A stretch of DNA of 64,000 nucleotides from Comamonadaceae bacterium (GTDB lineage Bacteria > Pseudomonadota > Gammaproteobacteria > Burkholderiales > Burkholderiaceae_C), in contig JAECRA010000001.1 of the NCBI GenBank assembly GCA_015999985.1, forward strand, positions 58,573 through 122,572, read 5' to 3'. The translations under genes were made by a program, and so were the position numbers. Shown in pieces: positions 24,838-34,450 of this stretch (position 1 is the first letter of the stretch; each line of letters opens with the position of its first letter). A model generated the notes under the pieces. It had not been told where the DNA came from. It was given only the letters and a program-made list of their open reading frames with translations, and did no database searches.

Positions 24838-25836
24838 ATGTTCCGCACTCTCGCTCGGCCCCAACGCAGGCACTTTGTTCGCAACTCGCTCGCGCTAGTG
24901 GCGGCTTCGCTGGCAGCGGGCGTCCCCGCAGTGGCGTTCGCGCAGTCCTATCCCAACCAGGTTATTCAGGTCGTGGTGCCTTTCCCCGCAGGCGGCATCG
25001 TGGACAACGTCACGCGCAAGTTGGGCGTGCAGCTCAGTGCCTCGCTGGGGCAGACGATCGTGATCGACAACAAAGCGGGAGCGGGCGGGTCCATCGGCGC
25101 GGCCCAGGTGGCGCGTGCCAAGCCCGATGGCTACACCTTGCTTTCAGCGTTCGACACCCACGCCGTCAACCCTTTGCTTTACAAGCTGCCCTTCGATTCC
25201 GAAAAGGACCTGAAGCCGGTGGTGCAGATTGCGACTTCGCCCTTGGTGCTGTTGGTGCACCCTTCGGTGCCGGCCAAGACCGTTGGGGAACTTGTGGCGC
25301 TGGCTAAAGCCAAGCCGGAGTTGCTGAACTATGCGTCGACCGGCGCAGGTAGCTCCAACCACTTGACGGCAGAACTTTTCAAATCGATCACGGGCGCATC
25401 GATGCTGCATGTCCCGTACAAGGGCGGAGCTCCCGCCATTACGGACATCGTTGGTGGCCAGGTTCAGGTGATGTTTGTGAGCGTGACCTCGGTGCTCGGG
25501 CATATTCGCTCGGGTAAGCTGCGGCCGCTGGCAGTCACATCGAAAGAGCCTATTGCCGCATTGCCCGACGTGCCTGCGATCGGAGACACCTATAAGGGTT
25601 TTGAGGTGTATTCGTGGGTCGGACTGCTGGCCCCTGCCGGCGTGCCCAACGATATCGTCGCAAAGCTGAATGCGAGCGTGAATGCGGCGCTCAAGACACC
25701 CGATGTGCAGAAGTTTCTGGAGGACCAATCCTTGAAGCCGGCAGGGGGCACACCTGAGCAGTTCGGGGCTTATATGAAGGCAGAGACGCAGAAATGGAAA
25801 GACTTGATTCAGCGAGCCAACATTAAGGTGGATTGA
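24838..25836 (+). CDS. Bug-family periplasmic solute-binding protein (TctC-like)
   Basis: A 332-aa orphan TTT receptor. I start it at ATG 24838 (MFRTLARPQRRHFVRNSLAL), with TTGGAG at 24823-24828 as a ribosome site. The signal peptide ends at AVAFAQSYPN. Bug features: VIQVVVPFPAGGIVDNVTRK, IDNKAGAGGSIG, and the terminal RANIKVD. It follows the cyclase gene and converges on the LysR gene at 25910. It has no permease neighbour and its ligand is unknown. Confidence 0.9.
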   Translation: MFRTLARPQRRHFVRNSLALVAASLAAGVPAVAFAQSYPNQVIQVVVPFPAGGIVDNVTRKLGVQLSASLGQTIVIDNKAGAGGSIGAAQVARAKPDGYTLLSAFDTHAVNPLLYKLPFDSEKDLKPVVQIATSPLVLLVHPSVPAKTVGELVALAKAKPELLNYASTGAGSSNHLTAELFKSITGASMLHVPYKGGAPAITDIVGGQVQVMFVSVTSVLGHIRSGKLRPLAVTSKEPIAALPDVPAIGDTYKGFEVYSWVGLLAPAGVPNDIVAKLNASVNAALKTPDVQKFLEDQSLKPAGGTPEQFGAYMKAETQKWKDLIQRANIKVD

Positions 25837-25837
25837 A

Positions 25838-25904
25838 GTTTGGGAGGCCTGTGCGGGGCATGCGCCGCCGCACGTGCCTGGACCGCACTCATGGCTTCCC
25901 AAAC
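25838..25904. terminator. Inverted-repeat hairpin between convergent Bug and LysR genes
   Basis: GTTTGGGA (25838-25845) pairs with TCCCAAAC (25897-25904), and the interior has further GC-rich complementarity (GTGCGG and CCGCAC). It lies between convergent stops, so it likely terminates both transcripts. The segment 25846-25881 matches 31 of 36 bases of the 3' end of holA (11424-11459), see findings. Confidence 0.55.
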
Positions 25905-25909
25905 GGCCG

Positions 25910-26869
25910 CTATTCAGGTGCGCAAGGCTGGATCAATCCGCTCTCAATGTGTGCCGTAACCAGTTGAGTGATCTCCGCTCTTAGCCATCGGTGCATGGGC
26001 GACGCGTCTTGTCTTCTTGGCCAGGCCATGCGAAAGGTGACATGGCGCAGCGGCCGAGGCAGCCGACTGGTGGCCAAGGGAAACGTCTTTTTGTGAAGAA
26101 TGGCCGCAAAGGCGGGCATCGTGGTGGCGTAGTCGCTTTCCATCAACACATGGGGACTGAGTTCGAAGCTGGCGATATAGGCTTCAAAACGGACTCGTCT
26201 GCCGGTGCCTTTAAGTGCGCGGTCAAAGTTGGTTCGCCGCCCGTGCATCTGCGTATAGGCAAACCAGCGCGCTTTGTCCATGTCGTCGAGCGTGAGCTGT
26301 TTGCGGCCCGCGAACGCGTGGCGGGGCCCCATCACGGCGACACGCTCATCGCTGAAGAGCGCCTTGGAGCTGAACCTTGCGGGCACATCAGCAAACAAGC
26401 CTATGGCGATATCTTGCGATTCGCTATCCAGTTGACCGGGATCGAACTCGCCATGGATGGAGTGAAATATCGGGGTGACTCCCGGCGCACGCTGGGCCAG
26501 CCTTTGCAACAAGGGGCCGGTGAGCAGCAGTTCCAGGTGAGCGGCCAACCCAATGTTTACTACACCGGTGACTTGAGCTGGTTCGAAGGTCTCGGCACCT
26601 GCCAGGGCTTTGCCTAGGTCCCGCAGGGCGGCGCTCACAGCATCGTGCAAGGCCAGCGCACGCTCGGTCGGCACAAAGCGCCCTTTAACCGGTACGAGCA
26701 GGGCATCGTCAAACGCGTGACGCAGTTTTGCCAGATCGCGGCTGATGCCAGGTTGGGTTTTGTGCAGCACCACGGCCGCCTTGGTAGCACTGCGGGTAGA
26801 TAGCAGCGTATCAAAGGTCAGGAGCAGGTTCAGATCGAGACGTCTTAGCGCGGCCAGGTTTTCTTGCAT
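25910..26869 (-). CDS. LysR-family transcriptional regulator
   Basis: A 319-aa LTTR. The HTH is in LAALRRLDLNLLLTFDTLLS then RSATKAAVVLHKTQPGISRD with LAKLRHAFDDALL. The effector domain is NodD/LinR-like (residues about 100-300), including MHGRRTNFD and the C-terminal SRLPRPLRHVTFRMAWPRRQ. Start is Met at 26867-26869 (MQENLAALRR); the longer frame start (26902) lies inside a candidate operator. It is divergent from the Bug gene at 26982, which it probably regulates. Its last 55 residues are duplicated as a relic at 14563-14730. Confidence 0.89.
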   Translation of the reverse strand: MQENLAALRRLDLNLLLTFDTLLSTRSATKAAVVLHKTQPGISRDLAKLRHAFDDALLVPVKGRFVPTERALALHDAVSAALRDLGKALAGAETFEPAQVTGVVNIGLAAHLELLLTGPLLQRLAQRAPGVTPIFHSIHGEFDPGQLDSESQDIAIGLFADVPARFSSKALFSDERVAVMGPRHAFAGRKQLTLDDMDKARWFAYTQMHGRRTNFDRALKGTGRRVRFEAYIASFELSPHVLMESDYATTMPAFAAILHKKTFPLATSRLPRPLRHVTFRMAWPRRQDASPMHRWLRAEITQLVTAHIESGLIQPCAPE

Positions 26870-26880
26870 ACCAAATACGA

Positions 26881-26903
26881 TATGAATTGCTTGCGATTTC
26901 ATA
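26881..26903. promoter_or_regulatory. Candidate LysR operator between lysR and a Bug gene
   Basis: TATGAA (26881-26886) and TTCATA (26898-26903) are reverse complements with an 11-bp spacer, the size usual for LTTR sites. The site lies in the divergent gap between the LysR start (26869) and Bug start (26982), so it could serve both promoters. Confidence 0.5.
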
Positions 26904-26981
26904 ATTAGACACGCAAAGCACCACCTCCTAAAGTCCTGAGTGGAAGATCAATTCAACAAGACTTGGCAATCGGAGACAAAC

Positions 26982-27980
26982 ATGACTTTTCCCCCGCTTT
27001 TCAAGCGCGCATCAAGCGTCGCTTTCGTGGCGCTGGCCACGCTGGCCACATTGGCATTCGCGCCAGTTCCTGCGTCGGCCCAGAATTTCCCCAGTAAACC
27101 GATTCGCCTGGTCGTTCCTTTCCCAGCGGGTGGAACGCCGGACATCCTGAGCCGCATCCTGGGTGAGCATGTCGGCAGGTCACTGGGACAGCCCGTGCTC
27201 GTCGAAAACCGTGGCGGCGCTGGTGGGAATATCGGCTCGCAGCAAGTGGCCAAGGCGGCACCTGACGGCTACACCTTGCTGGTCTGCGCCTTCAATTGTG
27301 CGGTGGCCCCATCTCTGTACAAACCCGCTCCGTTTGATCTCGCCAAGGATTTCCAGCCTGTGGCCTTGCTGGGAACGGTGCCCAGCGTCCTGGTGGTCAA
27401 TCCCCAGGTCCCGGCCAAGACCCTCAAAGAGCTGATTGCCTACGCCAAGAACAATCCCAACAAGCTGAATGCGGCGTCATCGGGCGTGGGTGGTTCGGCC
27501 CATCTTGCGCTGGCGCTGTTGCGTAACCGCGCAGGCGTGGAGATTGCGCATGTCCCCTACAAGGGCGCTGGCCAGGTGGCCGGAGATCTGCTTGGCGGCC
27601 AGGTGGACATGTATTTTGACAATCTGCCCGCATCGCTCCAAAGCATTCGCGCGGGCAAACTGCGCGCGCTGGCCGTGGCGAGCAAGGCGCGGGCTGCCAC
27701 CATTCCTGATGTTCCCACCTTCAGCGAAGAAGGCTTGAGCGATTTTCTAATCACGCCCTGGTTTGGAGTTTTGGCGCCAGCAGGTACGCCTGCGCCCATC
27801 GTGGCAAGCTTGAACAAGGCACTCAACGCGGCGTTGGTAGACCCTGCAGTCGGCAAGCGGCTGGAGGACCTGGGGGTGGTCACCCAACCTATGTCACCTG
27901 CTGAACTGGGGCGTTTCATGTCTGATGAGCTTCGCAATTGGGCTGCCGTGATTCGCAAGAACGACATCAAGGCCGAATGA
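26982..27980 (+). CDS. Bug-family periplasmic solute-binding protein (TctC-like)
   Basis: A 332-aa orphan TTT receptor. Start at ATG 26982 (MTFPPLFKRASSVAFVAL), with CGGAGAC just upstream. The signal peptide ends at ASAQNFP. Bug features: IRLVVPFPAGGTPDILSR, VENRGGAGGNIG, HVPYKGAGQVAGDLLGGQVD, and terminal KNDIKAE. Its stop overlaps the start of the alpha/beta hydrolase (ATGA), so translation is coupled. It is divergent from LysR. The ligand is likely the substrate or product of that hydrolase, which is inferred. Confidence 0.91.
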   Translation: MTFPPLFKRASSVAFVALATLATLAFAPVPASAQNFPSKPIRLVVPFPAGGTPDILSRILGEHVGRSLGQPVLVENRGGAGGNIGSQQVAKAAPDGYTLLVCAFNCAVAPSLYKPAPFDLAKDFQPVALLGTVPSVLVVNPQVPAKTLKELIAYAKNNPNKLNAASSGVGGSAHLALALLRNRAGVEIAHVPYKGAGQVAGDLLGGQVDMYFDNLPASLQSIRAGKLRALAVASKARAATIPDVPTFSEEGLSDFLITPWFGVLAPAGTPAPIVASLNKALNAALVDPAVGKRLEDLGVVTQPMSPAELGRFMSDELRNWAAVIRKNDIKAE

Positions 27981-28969
27981 GCATCGACAGAGAGCAACCA
28001 GGCATGGCCCCTGGCGAAGGGGCTGCCCTCTGTCTGCGGGACATGGGCGCATTCCATGTCGGCGGAGCCGCGCTGTCACTGAGTGATTTACCGATCACGA
28101 AGAAAGTTCTTGCCGCGGGCGGAGAGCCCGTGCGCATGGATCCCAATGGCACCTATTGGGTGGGGCAGATGTATGCCCAGTATTTCTTTCCGGCGAAACC
28201 ATGGTCAGCAGTGCCGCTGCAACTTTGGCATGGCGGTGGTTTGACTGGTGCTTGCTGGGAAACCACGCCTGATGGCCGCCCAGGATGGCTGAACTACTTT
28301 CTGAAACAGGGATGGGACACCTACCTGTGTGATGCCGCCGAACGTGGCCGATCTGGCTACGCTCCTCAGCACGTCTGGGGGGTGCCTATTTCGCAGACGG
28401 CTGAATCTGTATTCGAGCGCTTCCGTATCGGTGAAGGAATCCAGGGCCTGGACGAGCAGGGGCTGACGCAGCACGCCTTTCCTGGGGGGCAGTTTCCGTC
28501 TCACGCCTTCGCGAGCATGGTGCGCCAATTGGTGCCGCGCTGGGCACATACCGATAGCGTGATCCTGGAGGCTTATGCCGCCATGCTGGAGCGGACCGGG
28601 CCGTCCGTGGTGATGTGCCATTCCCAGGGCGGGATGTTTGGTTTGACCTTGGCCATGGCTCAACCCGAGAAGTTTCGTGCCGTGGTCGCACTCGAGCCAG
28701 CCGCTGTGCCCGCATCGTCCGAGCCCGGCGCCCACTACGACGTGCCCACCCTGATCATCCTGGGCGACAGGATAGAGACCGATGCAAGATGGCCTTCCAT
28801 CCGTGCGCGCATCAGGGAGTTTGCAGAGCGCCACCCCAGCGTGGACATCCTGTCCTTGCCAGAACTGGGGATGACCGGCAACTCGCACATGTTGATGATG
28901 GATGCCAACAGTCAACAGATCGCGGGCCTCGTTCAGCAATGGCTGGCACGTAAGCTGCCTTCGACCTGA
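27977..28969 (+). CDS. Alpha/beta hydrolase
   Basis: A 330-aa hydrolase. The oxyanion-type HGGG follows QLW at about residue 75, the nucleophile elbow is HSQGG near residue 215, and the late His is in [12 protein letters not shown]. The long insertion between the first strands and the elbow suggests a cap domain. Start is the ATG overlapping the Bug stop (ATGA). No signal peptide, so it acts in the cytoplasm. Family of esterases/lactonases that also includes enzymes cleaving aromatic or cyclic esters; substrate is unknown. Confidence 0.8.
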   Translation: MSIDREQPGMAPGEGAALCLRDMGAFHVGGAALSLSDLPITKKVLAAGGEPVRMDPNGTYWVGQMYAQYFFPAKPWSAVPLQLWHGGGLTGACWETTPDGRPGWLNYFLKQGWDTYLCDAAERGRSGYAPQHVWGVPISQTAESVFERFRIGEGIQGLDEQGLTQHAFPGGQFPSHAFASMVRQLVPRWAHTDSVILEAYAAMLERTGPSVVMCHSQGGMFGLTLAMAQPEKFRAVVALEPAAVPASSEPGAHYDVPTLIILGDRIETDARWPSIRARIREFAERHPSVDILSLPELGMTGNSHMLMMDANSQQIAGLVQQWLARKLPST

Positions 28970-29052
28970 GAGCACGTTGCGGACGGCGTCCCTATCAGGC
29001 CATCAAAGAGCTTGCTCAGGTGCGAAAACGGCGCTTCTGCGAAAATCTCTAT

Positions 29053-30336
29053 ATGAACGCTCTAAATGTCGCCGAGACCATGCAACTGCTCGGCGTGCAG
29101 GCACGCCAGGCCTCCAGTGCCATGGCTCGCGCCTCCACGGCCGCTCGTAACCAAGCCCTGCGCGAATTGGCGCGGCTGCTGCGTGCGAATACGGATCCTC
29201 TGCAAACCGACAACGCACGGGATTTGGAACGCGCCCGCGCTGCCGGCTTGGCCGAGCCCATGGTCGATCGGCTGAAGCTGACACCCAAAGTTCTGGAGAC
29301 CTGCGCTCAGGGCTGCGAGCAGCTCGCCGCCATGCCTGACATCATCGGTGACATCGTCGGCCTCAAGCAGCAGCCCAGCGGCATCCGCGTGGGTCAGATG
29401 CGGGTGCCTATCGGGGTGTTCGGCATGATCTATGAAAGCCGGCCCAACGTCACCATCGAGGCCGCTTCCTTGAGTATCAAGAGCGGGAACGCCTGCATAC
29501 TGCGCGGCGGCTCCGAAGCCATCGATTCCAACAAGGCGCTTGCAGCCCTGGTTCGCCAGGCGTTGGCTGCGGCCGGGTTGCCGCAAGAGGCAGTGCAACT
29601 CGTGCCAACCACCGATCGCGCTGCGGTGGGCCAACTGATCACCATGCCCCAATACGTGGACGTGATCATTCCACGTGGTGGCAAGGGCCTGATCGAGCGC
29701 ATCAGCGCTGAAGCCAAAGTACCCGTCATCAAGCACCTGGACGGCAACTGCCACACCTATGTCGATGATCCCTGCGACCTGGATCTCGCAGTGAAGGTGG
29801 TGGATAACGCCAAGACGCAGAAATACAGCCCATGCAATGCCACTGAGAGCCTCTTGGTGGCGCGCAGCGTGGCGCAAGCGTTCCTGCCCCGCATCGCGGC
29901 CGTTTTTGCCTCCAAGGGCGTTGAAATGCGCTGCGATGCCGAGTCTGCTGCAGTGCTGCGCTCGGGCCCAACCCCGTTCTCGGTTTCAGACGCGCAGGAA
30001 AGCGACTGGTTCGAGGAATATCTGGCGCCCATCATCAGCATCAAGGTGGTTGCGGGCCTGGACGAAGCCATGGAGCACATCAACCGCTACGGCAGCCACC
30101 ATACCGAAGCCATTCTCACGCGCGATCACGTGCACGCGCAGCGTTTCCTGCGTGAAGTGGATTCGGCCAGTGTCATGGTCAACGCCAGCACCCGGTTTGC
30201 CGATGGCTTCGAATACGGCCTGGGCGCTGAAATCGGAATCAGCACGGACAAATTCCACGCCCGCGGTCCAGTAGGCATTGAGGGTCTGACCTCGCTCAAA
30301 TGGGTCGTTCTCGGTGAAGGCGAAATCCGTTCATAG
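29053..30336 (+). CDS. proA: Gamma-glutamyl phosphate reductase
   Basis: A 427-aa enzyme of proline synthesis (NADPH-dependent reduction of gamma-glutamyl phosphate to glutamate semialdehyde). The ALDH-like fold includes [34 protein letters not shown], and the catalytic Cys in [12 protein letters not shown]. Start at ATG 29053 ([11 protein letters not shown]). In many betaproteobacteria it follows holA; here 17.6 kb separate them, so it marks the right edge of the accessory block. proB is not in the window. Confidence 0.96.
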   Translation: MNALNVAETMQLLGVQARQASSAMARASTAARNQALRELARLLRANTDPLQTDNARDLERARAAGLAEPMVDRLKLTPKVLETCAQGCEQLAAMPDIIGDIVGLKQQPSGIRVGQMRVPIGVFGMIYESRPNVTIEAASLSIKSGNACILRGGSEAIDSNKALAALVRQALAAAGLPQEAVQLVPTTDRAAVGQLITMPQYVDVIIPRGGKGLIERISAEAKVPVIKHLDGNCHTYVDDPCDLDLAVKVVDNAKTQKYSPCNATESLLVARSVAQAFLPRIAAVFASKGVEMRCDAESAAVLRSGPTPFSVSDAQESDWFEEYLAPIISIKVVAGLDEAMEHINRYGSHHTEAILTRDHVHAQRFLREVDSASVMVNASTRFADGFEYGLGAEIGISTDKFHARGPVGIEGLTSLKWVVLGEGEIRS

Positions 30337-30413
30337 AGCAAGGCAGGGCGCCTGATCATCCATACAGGCAAACCCACTACACTGGTGGGCTAATCCAATA
30401 AGCGCAATCGCCC

Positions 30414-31706
30414 ATGGTCCCCCATCTCATTACTGCTCTGACCGGTCCCATCAACGAGTTGGAGCAGCGCATTCTCGATGCCACGCCGGTGATTGAGCGC
30501 TGGTTCCGCCTGGAGTGGATGGAGCACACGCCGCCCCTGTATTGTTCGGTGGACATCCGCAACGCGGGCTTCAAGCTGGCGCCGGTCGATACCAACCTGT
30601 ATCCGGACGGATGGAACAACCTCTCGCCAGATATCCTGCCGCTGGCAGTGCAGGCGGCTCAGGCGGCCATCGAGAAAATCTGCCCCGAGGCACGGGGCTT
30701 GATGATCGTGCCGGAAAACGGCAAGCCGTCCAGTTTCTACCTGGCCAGCCTGGAGCGCTTGCAGCAGATTTTCCGCATGGCGGGGCTGACGGTTCGCTTT
30801 GGATCGATCGATCCGGCACTCAAGAAATCGACGTCCATCAAGCTTGCTGATGGGGAAAAAATCACGCTGGAGCCCGCGCTCCGCATGAATTACCGTCTGG
30901 GCCTGAAAGACTTCGACCCCTGCACCATCTTGCTCAACAACGATCTTTCAGCCGGCCCTCCCGGCATTCTGGAAGAACTCCATGAGCAGTACTTGCTACC
31001 ACCTTTGCAAGCGGGCTGGAGCGTGCGGCGTAAAAGCCGGCACTTCAGGTCCTACGAAGAGGTGAGCAAGCGCTTCGGTAAATTGCTGGGCATCGATCCA
31101 TGGCTGATCAACCCCATGTTTTCCTCATGCGGAGAGATCGACATAGCCGAGCCCGCAGGCTTGGAATGCCTTCGCAGTGAAACCGATGCCCTGCTGGTCA
31201 AGATTCGGCGTAAATACAAGGAATACGGCATCAACGAAAAGCCGTTTGTTGTGGTCAAGGCCGACAGCGGGACCCGCGGCATGGGCATCATGACCGTGCG
31301 CGACGCCAAGGACCTGGATCAGCTGGCGAGCAAACCCGCAAAAGGCCGCACCGCTCCGCAAATGCCAGGAGGTGCCGTACTCATTCAGGAAGGCGTTCTG
31401 ACCAATGAACGCATTCACAGCGCAGTGGCCGAGCCTGTGGTCTACATGATTGACCGCTACGTAGTCGGTGGTTTTTACCGCGTGCACGCGGATCGCGGCG
31501 CGGATGAGAATCTCAATGCTCCCGGTGCGCACTTCGTTCCCCTGGCATTTCCGGGTGGCAACCAATTGCCGCGTTCGGGCATGAAACCTGGCGCCAGCCC
31601 GCCCAACAGGTTCTACATGTATGGCGTGATTGGCCGTCTGGCCATGGTGGCTGCCAGCTACGAACTCGAAGCGACAGATCCGGAGAATGACATCGCTCAG
31701 GCGTGA
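30414..31706 (+). CDS. gshA: Glutamate-cysteine ligase (betaproteobacterial type)
   Basis: A 430-aa enzyme that makes gamma-glutamylcysteine, the first step of glutathione synthesis. It is of the type known from Thiobacillus/betaproteobacteria, distinct from E. coli GshA: features are the N-terminal MVPHLITALTGPINELEQRI and RNAGFKLAPVDTNLYPDGWN. Length matches (about 430 aa). gshB lies 5.4 kb downstream after kup, a CoA transferase and benE, so the two glutathione genes are split but linked. It is preceded by a small inverted repeat (CCCAC ... GTGGG). Confidence 0.9.
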   Translation: MVPHLITALTGPINELEQRILDATPVIERWFRLEWMEHTPPLYCSVDIRNAGFKLAPVDTNLYPDGWNNLSPDILPLAVQAAQAAIEKICPEARGLMIVPENGKPSSFYLASLERLQQIFRMAGLTVRFGSIDPALKKSTSIKLADGEKITLEPALRMNYRLGLKDFDPCTILLNNDLSAGPPGILEELHEQYLLPPLQAGWSVRRKSRHFRSYEEVSKRFGKLLGIDPWLINPMFSSCGEIDIAEPAGLECLRSETDALLVKIRRKYKEYGINEKPFVVVKADSGTRGMGIMTVRDAKDLDQLASKPAKGRTAPQMPGGAVLIQEGVLTNERIHSAVAEPVVYMIDRYVVGGFYRVHADRGADENLNAPGAHFVPLAFPGGNQLPRSGMKPGASPPNRFYMYGVIGRLAMVAASYELEATDPENDIAQA

Positions 31707-32263
31707 CCTGACCACTGAGGGATTCTGTTTCGCCCTCGTAGAGATGACATCACTCGTTTGGTCTGGGGGGCTTCAATCGCTTCTCAGAGCCGGTTCATAG
31801 CCTTGCATTGGCAACTGGTACGCAGCCGACATGATGGCCTGAACACCAGCCGTGGCGGCTCAGGCGAGCGTCAATGGCCTGGCTCTCAGTCTCCATTCCT
31901 GGCGGCGCTTGTCAATCATTAGAAGTCATTTCTGATCGAACTGGGTTGCCAGTCACATGGGTCTCAACAGTTCCCCCATTTCAGTAATTGACGAATAATG
32001 AATACAATTTCGCCGCTTGGCCAGGGCGGTAGCAGGCAGTTCGAGCTGGAAGTCACGGACCCCGCGGTGCGCGAGCTTCTGTAATGATTTAGGGGCTTTC
32101 GTGCCATACCGAGCACCAAAGCATATCGACGGCACCCTTCACTGGTTGTTTTCACGCCTAAGGCCGACCGCCAGCTAGCCTATGTCTCCCCTTTTTAGCT
32201 TAGCTGGCGCACAATAACCCTCTTCGAAATCACCGCTTCGTCCGTCCAGATGGGGCTTTTTTT
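31707..32263. other. Gene-free 557-bp gap before kup with inverted and direct repeats
   Basis: No gene or RNA recognised. CGCCAGCTA (32169-32177) and TAGCTGGCG (32201-32209) form a 9-bp inverted repeat with a 23-nt loop. CCTCTTCGAAATC occurs at 32219-32231 and again at 32268-32280, spanning the kup GTG. A minus-strand frame of 60 codons (31953-32135) has no known domain. Upstream the sequence is AT-richer, suiting a kup promoter, and I could not identify a riboswitch. Confidence 0.45.
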
Positions 32264-34132
32264 GTGTCCTCTTCGAAATCCGCATTGGTGCCACTGATTG
32301 TGGGCGCCATTGGTGTCGTCTACGGTGACATTGGCACCAGCGTTCTGTATTCGGTCAAAGAGGTCTTCGGCGGCGGCCACGTCGAATTCACGCCGGACAA
32401 CGTTTATGGCGTGTTGTCCATGTTCTTCTGGACATTGACCACCATCGTTTCCCTCAAGTATGTCGTGCTGGTTCTGCGCGCTGACAACAATGGTGAGGGC
32501 GGGCTGGTGGCCATGCTCACGTTGGCCTCACGTGCTGTGGCGGACCGTCCGCGCATTCGCAACATCATGATGCCCATCGGTATTTTTGGGGCCTGCCTGT
32601 TTTATGGTGACGGCGTCATCACGCCCGCCATTACCATTTTGGGTGCCATGGAAGGCCTGGAGGTGGTGTCTCCCGCATTCAAGAGTTATGTCATTCCGCT
32701 CACGCTGGTGATCTTGACCATACTTTTCGCCGTTCAGAAAAGCGGTACGGCGGGCATTGGCAAATTTTTTGGCCCGGTGATGCTGGTGTGGTTTGCCGTG
32801 ATCGCGGTGCTGGGGGCCTACCAGATCGCAGGGCACCCAGAAATCCTTCAAGCGCTCAACCCCTGGCACGCTTGGCTGTTTGCCTGGCATTACCCGGGCC
32901 TCACCTTTATCTTGCTCGGCGCCATTGTGCTGTGCGTCACGGGCGCTGAGGCACTGTATGCGGACATGGGCCATTTTGGCAAGAAGCCTATTCGCATCGC
33001 CTGGTTCACGATCGCCATGCCGGCGCTCACACTCAATTATTTCGGCCAGGGCGCGTTGCTGCTGGCAGAGCCTGCGGCCAAGTCCAATCCATTTTTCATG
33101 ATGGCGCCGGAATGGGCCCAATTGCCGCTGGTGGTGCTGGCCACCGCCGCAGCCGTGATCGCTTCTCAGGCATTGATCTCCGGCGCGTTCAGTGTGACCA
33201 AACAAGTGGTGCAACTGGGTTACCTGCCGCGTCTGCAGGTCATGCATACCAACATCAAGGAAGCCGGGCAAATCTACATGCCCTTGGTCAACTGGACCTT
33301 GTTCGCGTTGATCGTCTTGGCCGTCGGCATGTTCCGCACCTCCGGCAATCTGGCGGCGGCCTACGGGATTGCCGTCACCACGGACATGTTGATCACCACC
33401 GTGCTGACCTTCTTTGTGATCCGTTATGCCTGGAAACTACCGCTGCTGGTGTGTGTGGCCGCGACCGGATTTTTTTTCGTGGTCGACATCCTGTTCTGGG
33501 CATCTAACCTGCTCAAGCTTTTCCACGGCGGCTGGTTTCCGCTGGTCATTGCGGGCGCCATATTCACTTTGATGTTGACCTGGCGTGACGGCCGGACTTT
33601 GCTCAATAAGTCGCTGCGCGCCACCTCCATTGGCCTGAGCGATTTTCTTGACGCCATCTTCATTGCACCACCGCAGCGCGTAGCGGGGACGGCCGTGTTC
33701 CTGGCGGCAGAGCCCGGCGTGGTGCCCAACGCGTTGATGCACAACCTCAAACACAACAAGGTCCTGCACGAGCAGAACCTGTTCGTTACTGTGCGCAACC
33801 ACGAGGTGCCCTGGGTGGGCATGGAAAAGCGCATCGAGGTGGAGTCGCTGGGCCGCCATTGCTGGCAGGTGGTCGTTCACTATGGGTTCAAGAACGATCC
33901 GGATTTGCCCAAGGCGCTGGAGCACATCACAGGGCGGGGCATCGATCTCAACCCGATGACGACCAGCTACTTTCTGTCGCGCGACATCGTGAGCCCGACC
34001 TTCGGCGAGGGCATGTCTCCCTGGCGTGAAAAGCTCTTCGCGCAGATGCACCACAACGCCAGCGCGGCGGCGGAGTTCATGAATCTGCCTAGCAATGCGG
34101 TGGTGGAGTTGGGTTCCAAGGTCGAGATTTAG
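32264..34132 (+). CDS. kup: Kup-type potassium uptake protein
   Basis: A 622-aa K+/H+ symporter with about 12 membrane helices followed by a long C-terminal cytoplasmic domain. Features: [20 protein letters not shown] at the start, [16 protein letters not shown] near residue 105, and the family C-terminal region. Starts with GTG at 32264 (reads [13 protein letters not shown]). Length is typical (about 620). A poly-T run lies immediately before the start. It is flanked by gshA and a CoA-transferase on the other strand. Confidence 0.94.
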   Translation: MSSSKSALVPLIVGAIGVVYGDIGTSVLYSVKEVFGGGHVEFTPDNVYGVLSMFFWTLTTIVSLKYVVLVLRADNNGEGGLVAMLTLASRAVADRPRIRNIMMPIGIFGACLFYGDGVITPAITILGAMEGLEVVSPAFKSYVIPLTLVILTILFAVQKSGTAGIGKFFGPVMLVWFAVIAVLGAYQIAGHPEILQALNPWHAWLFAWHYPGLTFILLGAIVLCVTGAEALYADMGHFGKKPIRIAWFTIAMPALTLNYFGQGALLLAEPAAKSNPFFMMAPEWAQLPLVVLATAAAVIASQALISGAFSVTKQVVQLGYLPRLQVMHTNIKEAGQIYMPLVNWTLFALIVLAVGMFRTSGNLAAAYGIAVTTDMLITTVLTFFVIRYAWKLPLLVCVAATGFFFVVDILFWASNLLKLFHGGWFPLVIAGAIFTLMLTWRDGRTLLNKSLRATSIGLSDFLDAIFIAPPQRVAGTAVFLAAEPGVVPNALMHNLKHNKVLHEQNLFVTVRNHEVPWVGMEKRIEVESLGRHCWQVVVHYGFKNDPDLPKALEHITGRGIDLNPMTTSYFLSRDIVSPTFGEGMSPWREKLFAQMHHNASAAAEFMNLPSNAVVELGSKVEI

Positions 34133-34450
34133 GCCCCCCTGAGGCGCTGGCGCGCCCCCCCCCAGGGAGACGCAGCCAGCTCCGTAGCTTCACCCGAATG
34201 GCCCACTCCGCAGCCTTCTGAACTTGGCCCCCGCTCGCGGGGGAGGGTTGCGGCGCCCGGCTAGGGATGAGGGCAAAGCGTCGGCATTGGCGTTTCACGG
34301 TCCATGCTGGGAGCAGCCTCTGTTGGCAGTGGGCTGCGCCAGTTTTGGCTCGCCAGCCGTCGGCGCGGTCAGCGGCTCGGTGCTTACCATGGCCCCTCCT
34401 GGCGTCAGCACGCAGAAGTGATTGGGGGTGAGCGCTACCCACCTCATTTT
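34133..34450. repeat. Intergenic repeat element (GCCCCCCTGAGGCGCT type), copy 1
   Basis: After the kup stop (34133-34220) comes the GC-rich segment CCCCCCTGAGGCGCT then GCGCGCC, a run of Cs, CAGGG, and downstream CCAGCTCCG and GCC..CTCCGCAGCC. The same order of blocks is present at 61917-62030. The remainder of the gap to 34450 is GC-rich with no gene. These are dispersed elements of unknown function, typical of Comamonadaceae. Confidence 0.6.

Noticed and set aside
31953-32135. A 60-codon minus-strand frame before kup.
   Set aside because: No domain, no start signal and low support; listed only as part of the gap.
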